The notes: a model not told the origin generated them from the sequence alone. Shown: positions 56,647-64,000, numbered from the stretch's first letter. The stretch is DNA of 64,000 nt from Nocardioides sp. YR527 (GCF_900101045.1 NZ_FNFN01000006.1:124001-188000), one strand, 5' to 3'. A program made the numbers and translations.

Positions 56647-58461
56647 TCAGTCGACGGTGAAGCGGCGACCCAGGTAGTGGTCGACGGCGGGCCAGATGTG
56701 GCCCTCGGCCTCGGCGGCGTCGGTCCAGCGCAGGGACCAGCCCTGGCCGGCGGCGGTGGTGATGTCGGCGGAGCGGCGGCCGCTGCTGCTCTGCTTGAGG
56801 TGGAGGGCGCGGATCTGGTCCCAGGGGACGTAGGCGGCGTTGGCGGTGGCGGCCAGCTCGGCCGGTGACCTGTCCAGGGCGCGCTGGATCAGCTTGCGGC
56901 CGGGGGAGCCGGCGGTCACCGAGGCCAGGCCGGTGGCGAGGCGGTCGGAGCCGGAGGGCTTGAGCAGCATGAGGCCGGCGTCGGTGACCAGCAGCGTACG
57001 GAAGCCGTCGCCGGAGATCGGGGCGAGGGCGCCGATGTAGCCGTCGGGCTGGGTCGGTGCCGGGCCGGCCTCGCTGTCGGGCTTCGGGTCGACCTTCGCG
57101 TCGAGCTGGTGCACCCAGGCGCGCAGGGCGGCGGCGTAGCCGGGGGAGCCGAGGGCCTCGTAGGCGAGGTCCTCGGGGTCGACCTCTTGGCCGGCGATGT
57201 CGACCAGCCGCCACGGGCCGGCCCAGCTGAGCTCGTAGCGGGCCTTGTCCTCGCCGACCAGCTCATGGGCGATGGCGGCGCCGAGGAGCCGGGCGATGAC
57301 CTTCCGCTTCGCCTCCGCGTCGTCGACCTCGACCAGGTCCAGGAGTGCGTCGAGGTTGCCGGCGGCGATCAGGTCGAGGGCGCCGCGGACCGTGGCCGGC
57401 AGGACCTGGTTCTCCTGCATCGCGTTCAGCAGGGCCTCGGCGTTGATGGCCGCGGCGCGGGCGCCGGCGACGGTGACGATCTCGGCCATCGGCGCCGGGG
57501 TCAGACCGGAGCCGGCGAACGTCTTGTCCTCGAGGGCGAGGAAGTTCTGTGAGGGGTAGCGCAGGATGCTGGTGGCGTTGCCGGACTTGTCCTCCGCGGC
57601 CCTGCCATCGGGGGCATCGGGGTCTTCGGGCATCGCCTCCAGCCGCTGGATCCGCTCGGAGAGCGGCGGGTGCGAGTCGTACGCGGACGTCTTCGCCTCC
57701 GGCGGCGCCGCGCTGATCCTGGCGAGCTCCTCGAGTCGCTCGGGGTCGCTCATCAGGTTCGTGAAGTTGTCGAAGAAGCGGGTGGGCCGCAGGCCGTAGT
57801 GGGTGCCGGCCTCGACGTACTGCTCCAGGTAGATGCGCCAGGCGGCGTCGAGCGCGGGGAGGGTGCGCAGCGCGATCGCGGCGGTCCGCGGCCCGGCGAC
57901 CTGGGCGCTGAGCCGGTCGGCGTCGATCTCGTGGGCCCGCGCGATGGGACCGGTGAGGGAGAAGAAGAGACGGGCGTACGTCCGGAACGGCCGCTTCACC
58001 AGCGGGTTGGACAGGCTCGCGGCGACCTCGGCGATCGCCAGCCGGCTGCGGTGGATGAGGGCGCCGAGCCGGGTGTGGGTGGTGCTGTGATGACCGAGCT
58101 CGTGGGCGAGCACCGCGTGGAGCTGGTTGCGGGAGAGCCCCTGGAGGAGAGGTACGCCGAGGAACATCCGCCGGGTCCCGGTCCGGAGGCCGAGGAGGCT
58201 GGTCTCCTCGCTGACCGCGGCGTTGGCGTCCGGCACCAGGCGGATCTCGTCGGGAGCGCGGGTCCCCGCGGCGGCGGCCAGCTGGCGTACCTCCGCCCAC
58301 AGTCCCGGCTGGTCCTGCTCGGTGAGGACGAGCCCACCGGGATCCTTGGGGGTCCGGGCGTGGCGTCGCGGCGCCACCTGCCGACCGACCAGCGCGAAGG
58401 CAGCCAGGACGTAGGCGACGGCCAGGAGCGAGACCGCGAGAGCAGCCCGGAGCGTACGCAT
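56647..58461 (-). CDS. M48-family zinc metalloprotease with long C-terminal extension
   Basis: 604 residues. One N-terminal membrane helix (RTLRAALAVSLLAVAYVLAAFALV), then an HtpX/Ste24-type catalytic domain with AVLAHELGHHSTTHTR and the third zinc ligand Glu in ARAHEIDADRL; HPPLSERIQRLEAM closes it near residue 275. Residues about 310-604 form an extra region (EALLNAMQENQVLPATVRGALDLIAAGNLDALLDLVEVDDAEAKRKVIARLL and a PH/GRAM-like end RSADITTAAGQGWSLRWTDAAEAEGHIWPAVDHYLGRRF) not usual for HtpX. Membrane protein quality control is possible. Confidence 0.88.
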   Translation of the reverse strand: MRTLRAALAVSLLAVAYVLAAFALVGRQVAPRRHARTPKDPGGLVLTEQDQPGLWAEVRQLAAAAGTRAPDEIRLVPDANAAVSEETSLLGLRTGTRRMFLGVPLLQGLSRNQLHAVLAHELGHHSTTHTRLGALIHRSRLAIAEVAASLSNPLVKRPFRTYARLFFSLTGPIARAHEIDADRLSAQVAGPRTAAIALRTLPALDAAWRIYLEQYVEAGTHYGLRPTRFFDNFTNLMSDPERLEELARISAAPPEAKTSAYDSHPPLSERIQRLEAMPEDPDAPDGRAAEDKSGNATSILRYPSQNFLALEDKTFAGSGLTPAPMAEIVTVAGARAAAINAEALLNAMQENQVLPATVRGALDLIAAGNLDALLDLVEVDDAEAKRKVIARLLGAAIAHELVGEDKARYELSWAGPWRLVDIAGQEVDPEDLAYEALGSPGYAAALRAWVHQLDAKVDPKPDSEAGPAPTQPDGYIGALAPISGDGFRTLLVTDAGLMLLKPSGSDRLATGLASVTAGSPGRKLIQRALDRSPAELAATANAAYVPWDQIRALHLKQSSSGRRSADITTAAGQGWSLRWTDAAEAEGHIWPAVDHYLGRRFTVD

Positions 58462-58552
58462 GAATGGGGGACCTTGGTGGGGGATGGGGTGTCAGTCCGA
58501 GATGAGGGGGAGGGTAGTCGGTCCGGCGATTCGCTGGGAAGGGACCACGCCT

Positions 58553-58558
58553 TAGACT
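58553..58558 (+). promoter_or_regulatory. Candidate -10 box of folC
   Basis: TAGACT seven bases before ATG 58566; leaderless arrangement, no Shine-Dalgarno. Confidence 0.45.
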
Positions 58559-58565
58559 CGGGCTG

Positions 58566-60008
58566 ATGAGTGAGACTCCCGCGCCGCGCCTGGCGGCCAC
58601 GATCGAAGAGGTCTGGGAAGCGCTGCAGTCGCGCTGGCCCGAGACCCGCCTGGAGCCGTCGCTGGACCGGATCCGTGCCCTGCTCGAGATTCTCGGCGAC
58701 CCGCAGGACGCGTTCCGGATCATCCAGCTGACCGGCACCAACGGCAAGACCTCCACCTCCCGGATGATCGACACGCTGCTGCGGTCGCTCGATCTGCGAG
58801 TCGGGCGGTTCACCTCGCCGCACGTCGAGCGGATCAACGAGCGGATCTCGGTCGACGGTTCGCCGTTGGACGACGACGAGTTCGTGGCTGCGTTCAACGA
58901 CGTCGCCCACTATCTGGGCATGGTCGACGAGGACCAGCCGCACCCGCTGTCGTTCTTCGAGACGATGGTCGGCATGGCGTACGCCAAGTTCGCCGAGGCG
59001 CCGGTCGACGTGGCCGTGGTCGAGGTGGGCCTGGGCGGCGGCTGGGACGCGACCAACGTCGCCGACGCCGACGTCGCCGTGGTGACCCCGATCGCGGTCG
59101 ACCACGCCAAGTACCTCGGTGACACGCCGGTCGCGATCGCCCGCGAGAAGGCCGGGATCATCAAGCCCGGTGCGATCGCCGTGATCGCCGAGCAGTCCGT
59201 CGACGTCGCCGCGGTGCTGGACCAGCGCGCCGCCGAGGTCGGCGCCCGGCTGCTGTGGGAGGGCACCGACTTCGCGGTCGTCTCCCGCACTCCGGCGGTG
59301 GGCGGACAGATCCTCACGCTGCGCGGGCTGCGGGGGACGTACGAGGACCTCTTCCTGCCGCTCTACGGCGCCCACCAGGCGCAGAACGCGGCGGCGGCGC
59401 TGGCCGCGGTCGAGGCGTTCCTCGGCGACACCGTGCTGGCCGACGAGTTGGTGCGCGACGCGTTCGCCAAGGTCGACTCGCCGGGCCGGCTGGAGATCAT
59501 GCGGTCGTCCCCAACGGTCCTGCTCGACGCCGCCCACAACCCTGCCGGCGCCGAGGCGACGGTCGCCGCACTGGAGGACTCCTTCTCGTTCTCCGGCGTC
59601 GTCGGGGTCATCGGGGTGATGGGCGACAAGGACGTGGAGGGTCTGCTCGCCGCCTTCGAGCCCGTGCTGGAGCATCTCGTCGTCACCCAGAACTCGACCG
59701 AGCGTGCCCTTCCGGCCATCGAGCTCGCGAAGATCGCCGTCGACCTCTACGGCGAGGAGCGCGTCTCCGTGGTCCCGCGTCTCGCCGACGCGATCGACGC
59801 CGCGATCGGCCTGTCGGAGTCCTCCGGCGGCGGCTCGATCTCCGAGGGCGCGGTGCTGGTGACGGGCTCCGTGGTGACCGCCGGGGAGGCGCGTACGCTG
59901 CTGGGGTCTCGTGGCCCGGCCGCCGGGTCGGCTGCGACCGCCCGCGTCGTGCCTACCGCCGACCCCGAGCTCGAGGCCTACCTGGAGGCGGACGCAGATG
60001 GCGAGTGA
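58566..60008 (+). CDS. folC: Folylpolyglutamate synthase / dihydrofolate synthase
   Basis: 480 residues, Mur-ligase fold. P-loop QLTGTNGKTSTSRMI, RVGRFTSPHVERINERI, EVGLGGGWDATNVADADVAVVTPIAVDHAKYLGDT, and C-terminal LDAAHNPAGAEATV plus GVIGVMGDKDVEG. Adds glutamate to folates. It heads folC-DUF4233; the nucleoside diphosphate kinase gene that I would expect next in this genus is absent. Confidence 0.95.
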   Translation: MSETPAPRLAATIEEVWEALQSRWPETRLEPSLDRIRALLEILGDPQDAFRIIQLTGTNGKTSTSRMIDTLLRSLDLRVGRFTSPHVERINERISVDGSPLDDDEFVAAFNDVAHYLGMVDEDQPHPLSFFETMVGMAYAKFAEAPVDVAVVEVGLGGGWDATNVADADVAVVTPIAVDHAKYLGDTPVAIAREKAGIIKPGAIAVIAEQSVDVAAVLDQRAAEVGARLLWEGTDFAVVSRTPAVGGQILTLRGLRGTYEDLFLPLYGAHQAQNAAAALAAVEAFLGDTVLADELVRDAFAKVDSPGRLEIMRSSPTVLLDAAHNPAGAEATVAALEDSFSFSGVVGVIGVMGDKDVEGLLAAFEPVLEHLVVTQNSTERALPAIELAKIAVDLYGEERVSVVPRLADAIDAAIGLSESSGGGSISEGAVLVTGSVVTAGEARTLLGSRGPAAGSAATARVVPTADPELEAYLEADADGE

Positions 60009-60417
60009 GCGGGAGAAGTCGCCGCGGCGTGGGATGTGCGCCGCGATCATCTCGATGGAGGGACTCGCGGTCGCGCTGGCCGCACCCGTGATGATCTCGA
60101 TCGGCGGGGTCTCCGCCGGGCTGGCGCTGCCGCTGGGCCTCGGGTTCTTCGTGGCCTGCATCGTGGTCGCCGGCATGCTGCGCCGCCCGTGGGCCTACTG
60201 GGTCGGCTGGGTGCTGCAGGTCGTCGCGATCGGGATGGGCTTCCTGATCCCGATCATGTTCGTCGTCGGCGTGATCTTCGCGGTGCTGTGGGGCATGGCC
60301 GACATCCTCGGTCGCAAGATCGAGAGCGAGCGTGCCGCGGCTTTCGAGGCGTTCGACCGGATCACCGCAGAAGAAGAGGCCGAGGAAGTGGCCGGGGAAG
60401 AGGCCGAGCCCAGGTAG
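59998..60417 (+). CDS. DUF4233 membrane protein
   Basis: 139 residues with four hydrophobic segments (for example LAVALAAPVMISIGGVSAG, LGLGFFVACIVVAGML, WVLQVVAIGMGFLIPIMFVVGVIFAVLW) and an acidic cytoplasmic tail (RITAEEEAEEVAGEEAEPR). It belongs to the DUF4233 family, typically next to folC in actinobacteria. Its start overlaps the end of folC by 11 bases. Function unknown. Confidence 0.88.
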   Translation: MASEREKSPRRGMCAAIISMEGLAVALAAPVMISIGGVSAGLALPLGLGFFVACIVVAGMLRRPWAYWVGWVLQVVAIGMGFLIPIMFVVGVIFAVLWGMADILGRKIESERAAAFEAFDRITAEEEAEEVAGEEAEPR

Positions 60418-60420
60418 GTT
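60415..60420 (+). promoter_or_regulatory. Candidate -10 box of the CoiA-like gene
   Basis: TAGGTT seven bases before GTG 60428, overlapping the DUF4233 stop. Confidence 0.4.
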
Positions 60421-60427
60421 GGCTGCC

Positions 60428-60697
60428 GTGGAGGAGCGCGACGAGCTGCAGATGGCGACGGACGACGAGACGGCCACCGACTGGGCACTGTGCCCCGCGT
60501 GCGGCAACGCGCTGGTGCTGCGGCGGCCGCGGACGCGTACGGCCCACTACGCGCACAAGGCAGGGGAGTCGTGCCGGCTCGTCGGCGCGCAGCTGAAGCG
60601 AACCAGCTCCGGGTGGGCCGTCGGTGGGGGCGAGGACGACCCGGACAGCCTCGAGAACCTCTTCGACCTGATCGAGGACGACGCTAGCGGTCGCTGA
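60428..60697 (+). CDS. Small CoiA-like zinc-binding protein
   Basis: 89 residues, GTG start. One motif stands out: LCPACGNALVLRRPRTRTAHYAHKAGESC, that is CxxC, then H-Y-A-H-K and a further Cys, as in the N-terminal zinc region of CoiA-like competence proteins, but without the nuclease domain. The tail is acidic (EDDPDSLENLFDLIEDDA). Convergent with, and overlapping, the MocR gene by 14 bases. A tiny accessory or regulatory zinc protein; function unknown. Confidence 0.65.
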   Translation: MEERDELQMATDDETATDWALCPACGNALVLRRPRTRTAHYAHKAGESCRLVGAQLKRTSSGWAVGGGEDDPDSLENLFDLIEDDASGR

Positions 60698-62057
60698 GTG
60701 CGCCGGTGATCGCGGCGAGCGCCTGATCGAGCTCCGCGTCGCTCACGCCGCCGAACCCGATCACCAGCCCGGTCAGGCCGCTGGTGCGGGCGTAGGTGGA
60801 GAGCAGGTTGATCTCGAAGCCGGCGGCTCGCGCGGCGTCGCGGGCTCGGAGGGCGTCCGTCTCTGGCAGCAGCCAGGTCGAGTACATCCCGGCGAGCGGT
60901 CCGGCGAGCGTGGCGTAGGGGCTCATCGCCTCGGCCACCCTCGGGGCACGCTCGGCGTAGACGCGGCGGGCGGAGCGTACGGCCCTGTCGAGCCAGCCGT
61001 CGCGGAGCAACGTCAGGAGTGCGCGCTGCGAGGGCCAGGCGGCGCCGGCGTGGGTGATCGTGCGGCGGCGCAGGATCAGCTCGTGCAGGTCGGGCGGTGC
61101 GACCAACCAGCCCAGGCGCAGCGTCGGGACCACCGACTTCGCCGCGGTGCCGAGATAGACCACCCGGCCGCGATCCAGCCTGGCCATCGCCGGCACCGGC
61201 GCGACGTCGTAGCGGAACTCCGAGTCGTAGTCGTCCTCGATCACGACCGCGTCCGCCCGTCTGGCCGCCTCGAGCAGCGCCAGCCGGTCGGCCGCCGGCA
61301 TCACGCGCCCGAGGGGGTGCTGATGCGCCGGAGTGACGTACGCCGCGACGGCAGGCCCCAGGTCGGTGACCCTCTCCACGGCCGGTAGATCGATGACCTC
61401 GCGACTGTAGGTGAGCACCGTCTCGGCCGCCGCCCGGTATCCCGGGTCCTCCACCGCCACCGGCCCGTGGCGCAGCTCGGGGAGGAGCGCACGGAGCCCG
61501 TCGGTGGTGCCCGCGGTCACGATGATCTCGTCCGGGTGGAGGTCGAGGCCGCGGGTGCGCCCGAGCCTCGCCGCCAGCGCCTCGCGCAGCTCTCGCAGCC
61601 CCCGCGGATCGTCGTACCCCCGCGGGGGAGCGGCCACCGAGACCTCCCGCCACGCCCGCCGCCACCCCGACTCCAGCCGCGGATCGAAGAACGGGGTGCC
61701 GGTATCCAGCCGAGACGTCGCTCCCGTCGGCCGAGGCGTCGCTCCCGTCGGCCGAGACGTCACCCCGGTCGGCCCAGAGGTCACGCGCGTCAGCCGAGAC
61801 GTCACTCCTCTCGGGTGGGTCGTGGCGACGTACGTCCCGGATCCGCGGCGCGCCTCCAGCCACCCTTCGGCGGTGAGCTGGTCGTAGGCCTGCTCGGTCA
61901 CCGCGCGCGAGACGCCCAGATCGGCGGCGAGCGCGCGGCTGGACGGCAGCCGGTCGCCGGTCCCGAGGGTGCCGGAGAGGACCAGGGTGCGGACCTGGCC
62001 GGCGAGCTGGGCGGGGAGCGGCTCGCCGCAGGTGCGGTCGAGGGTCACGGGGAGCAT
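60684..62057 (-). CDS. MocR-type (GntR plus aminotransferase) transcriptional regulator
   Basis: 457 residues. N-terminal GntR winged helix (LAGQVRTLVLSGTLGTGDRLPSSRALAADLGVSRAVTEQAYDQLTAEGWLEARRGSGTYVA), a linker at about residues 85-120 made of five heptapeptides of the type GVTSRPT, and an aminotransferase-I domain with PLP Lys in YLGTAAKSVVPTLRLGW and Asp in VIEDDYDSEFRYD. The pattern is that of PdxR-like B6 regulators. It diverges from a PNPOx-family gene, the classic target. The linker is encoded by 21-bp repeats. Confidence 0.93.
   Translation of the reverse strand: MLPVTLDRTCGEPLPAQLAGQVRTLVLSGTLGTGDRLPSSRALAADLGVSRAVTEQAYDQLTAEGWLEARRGSGTYVATTHPRGVTSRLTRVTSGPTGVTSRPTGATPRPTGATSRLDTGTPFFDPRLESGWRRAWREVSVAAPPRGYDDPRGLRELREALAARLGRTRGLDLHPDEIIVTAGTTDGLRALLPELRHGPVAVEDPGYRAAAETVLTYSREVIDLPAVERVTDLGPAVAAYVTPAHQHPLGRVMPAADRLALLEAARRADAVVIEDDYDSEFRYDVAPVPAMARLDRGRVVYLGTAAKSVVPTLRLGWLVAPPDLHELILRRRTITHAGAAWPSQRALLTLLRDGWLDRAVRSARRVYAERAPRVAEAMSPYATLAGPLAGMYSTWLLPETDALRARDAARAAGFEINLLSTYARTSGLTGLVIGFGGVSDAELDQALAAITGALSDR
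61711..61804. repeat. 21-bp-period repeat inside the MocR gene, five copies
   Basis: CGAGACGTC(A/G) or a variant starts at 61711, 61732, 61753, 61774 and 61795, exactly 21 bases apart; on the coding strand this is TGACGTCTCGGC. The period keeps frame and makes a Thr/Ser/Arg/Pro heptapeptide repeat in the linker between the DNA-binding and aminotransferase domains. Core identical to the three-copy array at 18839-18890. Confidence 0.88.
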
Positions 62058-62061
62058 CGGT

Positions 62062-62097
62062 CGAATGGCCTGTCGGAGTAGGTCCGAATTGGCCCGT
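62062..62097. promoter_or_regulatory. Direct repeats in the MocR-PNPOx gap, candidate MocR boxes
   Basis: CGAATGGCCTGT (62062-62073) and CGAATTGGCCCGT (62085-62097) are near-identical direct repeats 23 bases apart; MocR regulators commonly bind direct repeats. TGGCCTG (62066) also has its inverse CAGGCCA at 62103-62109. Confidence 0.5.
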
Positions 62098-62130
62098 GCG
62101 TGCAGGCCACTTCGCTACCAGGATGGTGCC

Positions 62131-62835
62131 ATGAGCACGACGTTGTCACCCACCCCACGCACCCGGGTCAGCCGCGGGAAGAACCGCGCCGTCCCCGACC
62201 GCGAGCGCCTCCACACCTTCCTCGGTGAGGCGCTCATCGCCCATCTGGGCGTCACCGTCGGATCGGGCGAGGACGCCCACCCGGTCGTCCTTCCCACCGC
62301 GTACGGCTTCGATCTCGACGGCCCGGACGCGGGCGGGTCGCTCTACCTGCACGGCTCGGTGGCCGCCGGCTGGCTCGCCCGGGCGCTGGAGCGCGACGTG
62401 TGCGTCACGATCACCGAGCTCGACGGCCTGGTCGCGGCGCGCAGCGGGTTCCATCACTCGATGAACTACCGCTCGGCGGTGGTCATCGGCCGCGCCCGCC
62501 TGGTCGAGGGCCCGGAGGAGCGCGAGCGCGCCCTCGCGCTGGTCGTCGACCAGATGATCCCCGGCCGCTGGGAGACCCTGCGTCCGGCGACCCGCAAGGA
62601 GCTCGCCGCGACCGCCGTACTCGCCCTCCCGCTCGCCGAGGCGTCGATGAAGGCGCGCGCCGAGGGCCCGGTCGACGACCCCGACGACATCGACTCCGGG
62701 ACCTGGGCCGGAGTGATCCCGATCCACCGCGTCGCCGGCGCCCCGGTCACCGCCGAGGACGCCTCCGGGCCGGCCCCGGAGGATGTCGTACGCCGCGCCG
62801 CCGGGCTCGGGGCGGAGGGATGCTCACCGAGGTAA
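62131..62835 (+). CDS. Pyridoxamine 5'-phosphate oxidase-family protein (FMN-binding split barrel)
   Basis: 234 residues. Split-barrel pattern: LHTFLGEALIAHLGVTVGSGEDAHPVVLPTAYGFD, SLYLHGSVAAGWLARALERDVCVTITELDGLVAARSGFHHSMNYRSAVVIGRARLVEGPEE, then GRWETLRPATRKELAATAVLALPL. Closer to the nitroimidazole-resistance/HugZ-like PNPOx group than to true PdxH. Divergent from the MocR regulator. The last four residues and the TAA stop are read from a palindromic repeat (from 62823), so the original C-terminus may have been replaced. Confidence 0.88.
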   Translation: MSTTLSPTPRTRVSRGKNRAVPDRERLHTFLGEALIAHLGVTVGSGEDAHPVVLPTAYGFDLDGPDAGGSLYLHGSVAAGWLARALERDVCVTITELDGLVAARSGFHHSMNYRSAVVIGRARLVEGPEERERALALVVDQMIPGRWETLRPATRKELAATAVLALPLAEASMKARAEGPVDDPDDIDSGTWAGVIPIHRVAGAPVTAEDASGPAPEDVVRRAAGLGAEGCSPR

Positions 62836-62938
62836 CTCGGTGAGCGCACACTTCCTTCGTGGAACTCCGCGAAGGAAGTGAAACGTCACCGAGATAACTC
62901 GGCGTGCCCCCCGACCGCTCACCGAGTTACCTCGGTGA
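62823..62938. repeat. Palindromic repeat cluster R2 (same family as R1)
   Basis: Type a units at 62823-62844 (9-bp arms CTCACCGAG around GTAA), 62889-62902 (CCGAG around ATAA) and 62919-62938 (8-bp arms around TTAC); one type b unit at 62849-62880 with perfect 11-bp arms CACTTCCTTCG and CGAAGGAAGTG. It fills the gap between convergent PNPOx and tex ends and supplies the PNPOx stop codon. Confidence 0.88.
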
Positions 62939-62949
62939 ACATCCAGCGC

Positions 62950-64000
62950 TCAGCTGAGCCCGGCGCGCCGCAGCGCGTCGGCCATGGCGCTGTTGGCGGG
63001 GGCGGGGCGGTTGCTCTGCCCGCCACGGTTGCCGCCGCTCTTGGCGCCACCCTTGGGCCCGCCCTTGCCCTGGCCGCCACGCTGGCCACCACGCTGGCTG
63101 CCGCGCTGGCCACCGCTGGGGCGACCGCCGGACTCGCTCTTGGCGCCCGCACCCGCGGGAGCGTCGTCGTTGAGCCGAAGCGTGAGCGAGATCCGCTTGC
63201 GGGCCTCGTCGACCTCCTGGACCTTGACGCGCACCACGTCACCGGAGCGGACCACGTCGCGTGGGTCCTCGACGAACTTGTCCGACATCGCGGAGATGTG
63301 GACCAGGCCGTCCTGGTGGACCCCGATGTCGATGAAGGCGCCGAAGGCGGCCACGTTGGTGACGGTGCCCTCCAGGACCATGCCGGGACGCAGGTCGGCG
63401 ATCACGTGCACCGACTCGGAGAAGGTGGCCGTGCGGAACTCCGGGCGCGGGTCGCGGCCGGGCTTCTCGAGCTCGGAGAGGATGTCGGTGACCGTCGGCA
63501 GACCGAACTGCTCGTCGACGAACTCCGACGGTTTCAGCGACTTCAGCGTCGAGGTGTTGCCGATCAGTGACCCGATGTCCGCGGAGGCCTTGTCCAGGAT
63601 GCGGTTGACCACCGGATAGGCCTCCGGGTGGACGCCGGACATGTCGAGCGGGTCGTCGCCGCCACGGATCCGGAGGAACCCGGCCGCCTGCTCGAACGCC
63701 TTCGGGCCGAGCCGCGCCACCTTGGTGAGCTCGCGTCGGGTCCGGAACGGGCCGTTGGCGTCCCGGTGCGCGACGATCGCCGAGGCGAGCGACTCGGTGA
63801 TCCCCGAGACCCGACGCAGCAGCGGAGCCGAGGCGGTGTTGAGGTCGACGCCGACGCCGTTCACGCAGTCCTCGACGACCGCGTCCAAGGACTTGGAGAG
63901 GCCGTACTCGGGCAGGTCGTGCTGATACTGCCCGACGCCGATCGACTTCGGCTCGATCTTGACCAGCTCGGCCAGCGGGTCCTGAAGGCGGCGCGCGATC
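62950..64000 (-). CDS. tex: Tex-family RNA-binding transcription accessory protein (N-terminal part outside window)
   Basis: C-terminal 350 residues; the frame runs off the window edge (RLQDPLAELVKIEPKSIGVGQYQHD just inside it). Helix-hairpin-helix region NTASAPLLRRVSGITESLASAIVAHRDANGPFRTRRELTKVARLGPKAFEQAAGFLRI, the linker HPEAYPVVNRIL, and an S1 domain (GMVLEGTVTNVAAFGAFIDIGVHQDGLVHISAMSDKFVEDPRDVV). The last 60 residues are a Gly/Arg/Gln-rich tail (GGQRGSQRGGQRGGQGKGG), which likely binds RNA. The end faces repeat cluster R2. Confidence 0.96.
   Translation of the reverse strand, partial: IARRLQDPLAELVKIEPKSIGVGQYQHDLPEYGLSKSLDAVVEDCVNGVGVDLNTASAPLLRRVSGITESLASAIVAHRDANGPFRTRRELTKVARLGPKAFEQAAGFLRIRGGDDPLDMSGVHPEAYPVVNRILDKASADIGSLIGNTSTLKSLKPSEFVDEQFGLPTVTDILSELEKPGRDPRPEFRTATFSESVHVIADLRPGMVLEGTVTNVAAFGAFIDIGVHQDGLVHISAMSDKFVEDPRDVVRSGDVVRVKVQEVDEARKRISLTLRLNDDAPAGAGAKSESGGRPSGGQRGSQRGGQRGGQGKGGPKGGAKSGGNRGGQSNRPAPANSAMADALRRAGLS

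Overview
High-GC (about 70%) DNA of an actinobacterium. CGTACG-rich codon use, a Nocardioides-like gene content (DUF3039, DUF3048, DUF2017, DUF4233, the tig-clpP1-clpP2-clpX-valS-folC order) and many leaderless TANNNT-start promoters point to Nocardioidaceae, probably Nocardioides or a close relative. No insertion sequence, prophage, CRISPR array or rRNA is visible. No gene-free stretch exceeds 300 bases; the longest gap (17973-18190) is filled by palindromic repeats.

Layout. 1-12,500: housekeeping and accessory genes: an SDR end, a DUF3048 lipoprotein, TetR with an unknown divergent gene, YqgE, DUF3039 coupled to a DEAD/DEAH helicase, CutC, MarR, DUF1697, a TetR-controlled Baeyer-Villiger-type monooxygenase and patatin pair, an MFS exporter. 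11,900-34,300: a scattered version of a block that is compact in mycobacteria: nicotinamidase, pncB, clpS, DUF2017, mec, cysO, cysM, murI, an Rv1339-like metallo-hydrolase, rph and rdgB, interrupted by four accessory insertions (MarR plus ABC exporter; a LuxR-type two-component system plus ABC-2 transporter; a monooxygenase and two alkaline-phosphatase-fold proteins; a second two-component system, a second ABC-2 transporter and an SGNH hydrolase). 34,300-45,300: ComB-like phosphatase with a tiny coupled gene, a thioredoxin lipoprotein and CcdA pair, a zinc-protease-like lipoprotein, cardiolipin synthase, esterase, methyltransferase, LURP-one protein, an inositol-monophosphatase-like protein, rpiB, a Nei-type glycosylase, a SpoIIE phosphatase. 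45,300-60,700: tRNA-Gly, tRNA-Pro, trigger factor, a zinc-ribbon membrane protein, a serine-less alpha/beta-hydrolase, clpP1, clpP2, clpX, an acidic secreted protein, valS, GNAT, M48 peptidase, folC, DUF4233, a CoiA-like zinc protein. 60,700-64,000: MocR regulator divergent from a PNPOx-family protein, then the 3' part of tex.

Functional links. Trigger factor, ClpP1P2, ClpX and ClpS form the protein-quality-control set; a ClgR-like palindrome lies upstream of clpP1. Mec, CysO and CysM form the sulfur-carrier cysteine pathway; CysO here ends Gly-Gly-Cys, so it should need Mec processing. NAD salvage is represented by nicotinamidase and PncB.

Most unusual signals. (1) A family of palindromic repeats (ACCGAG-N4-CTCGGT alternating with a longer hairpin) occurs at two convergent gene ends 44.8 kb apart. 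(2) A 21-bp-period repeat with core TGACGTCTCG occurs within about 1 kb of each: three copies between a response-regulator and its kinase gene, and five copies inside the MocR gene, where it encodes a heptapeptide repeat linker. (3) An ABC ATPase gene is split by a frameshift. (4) Two enzyme-like proteins lack key catalytic residues.
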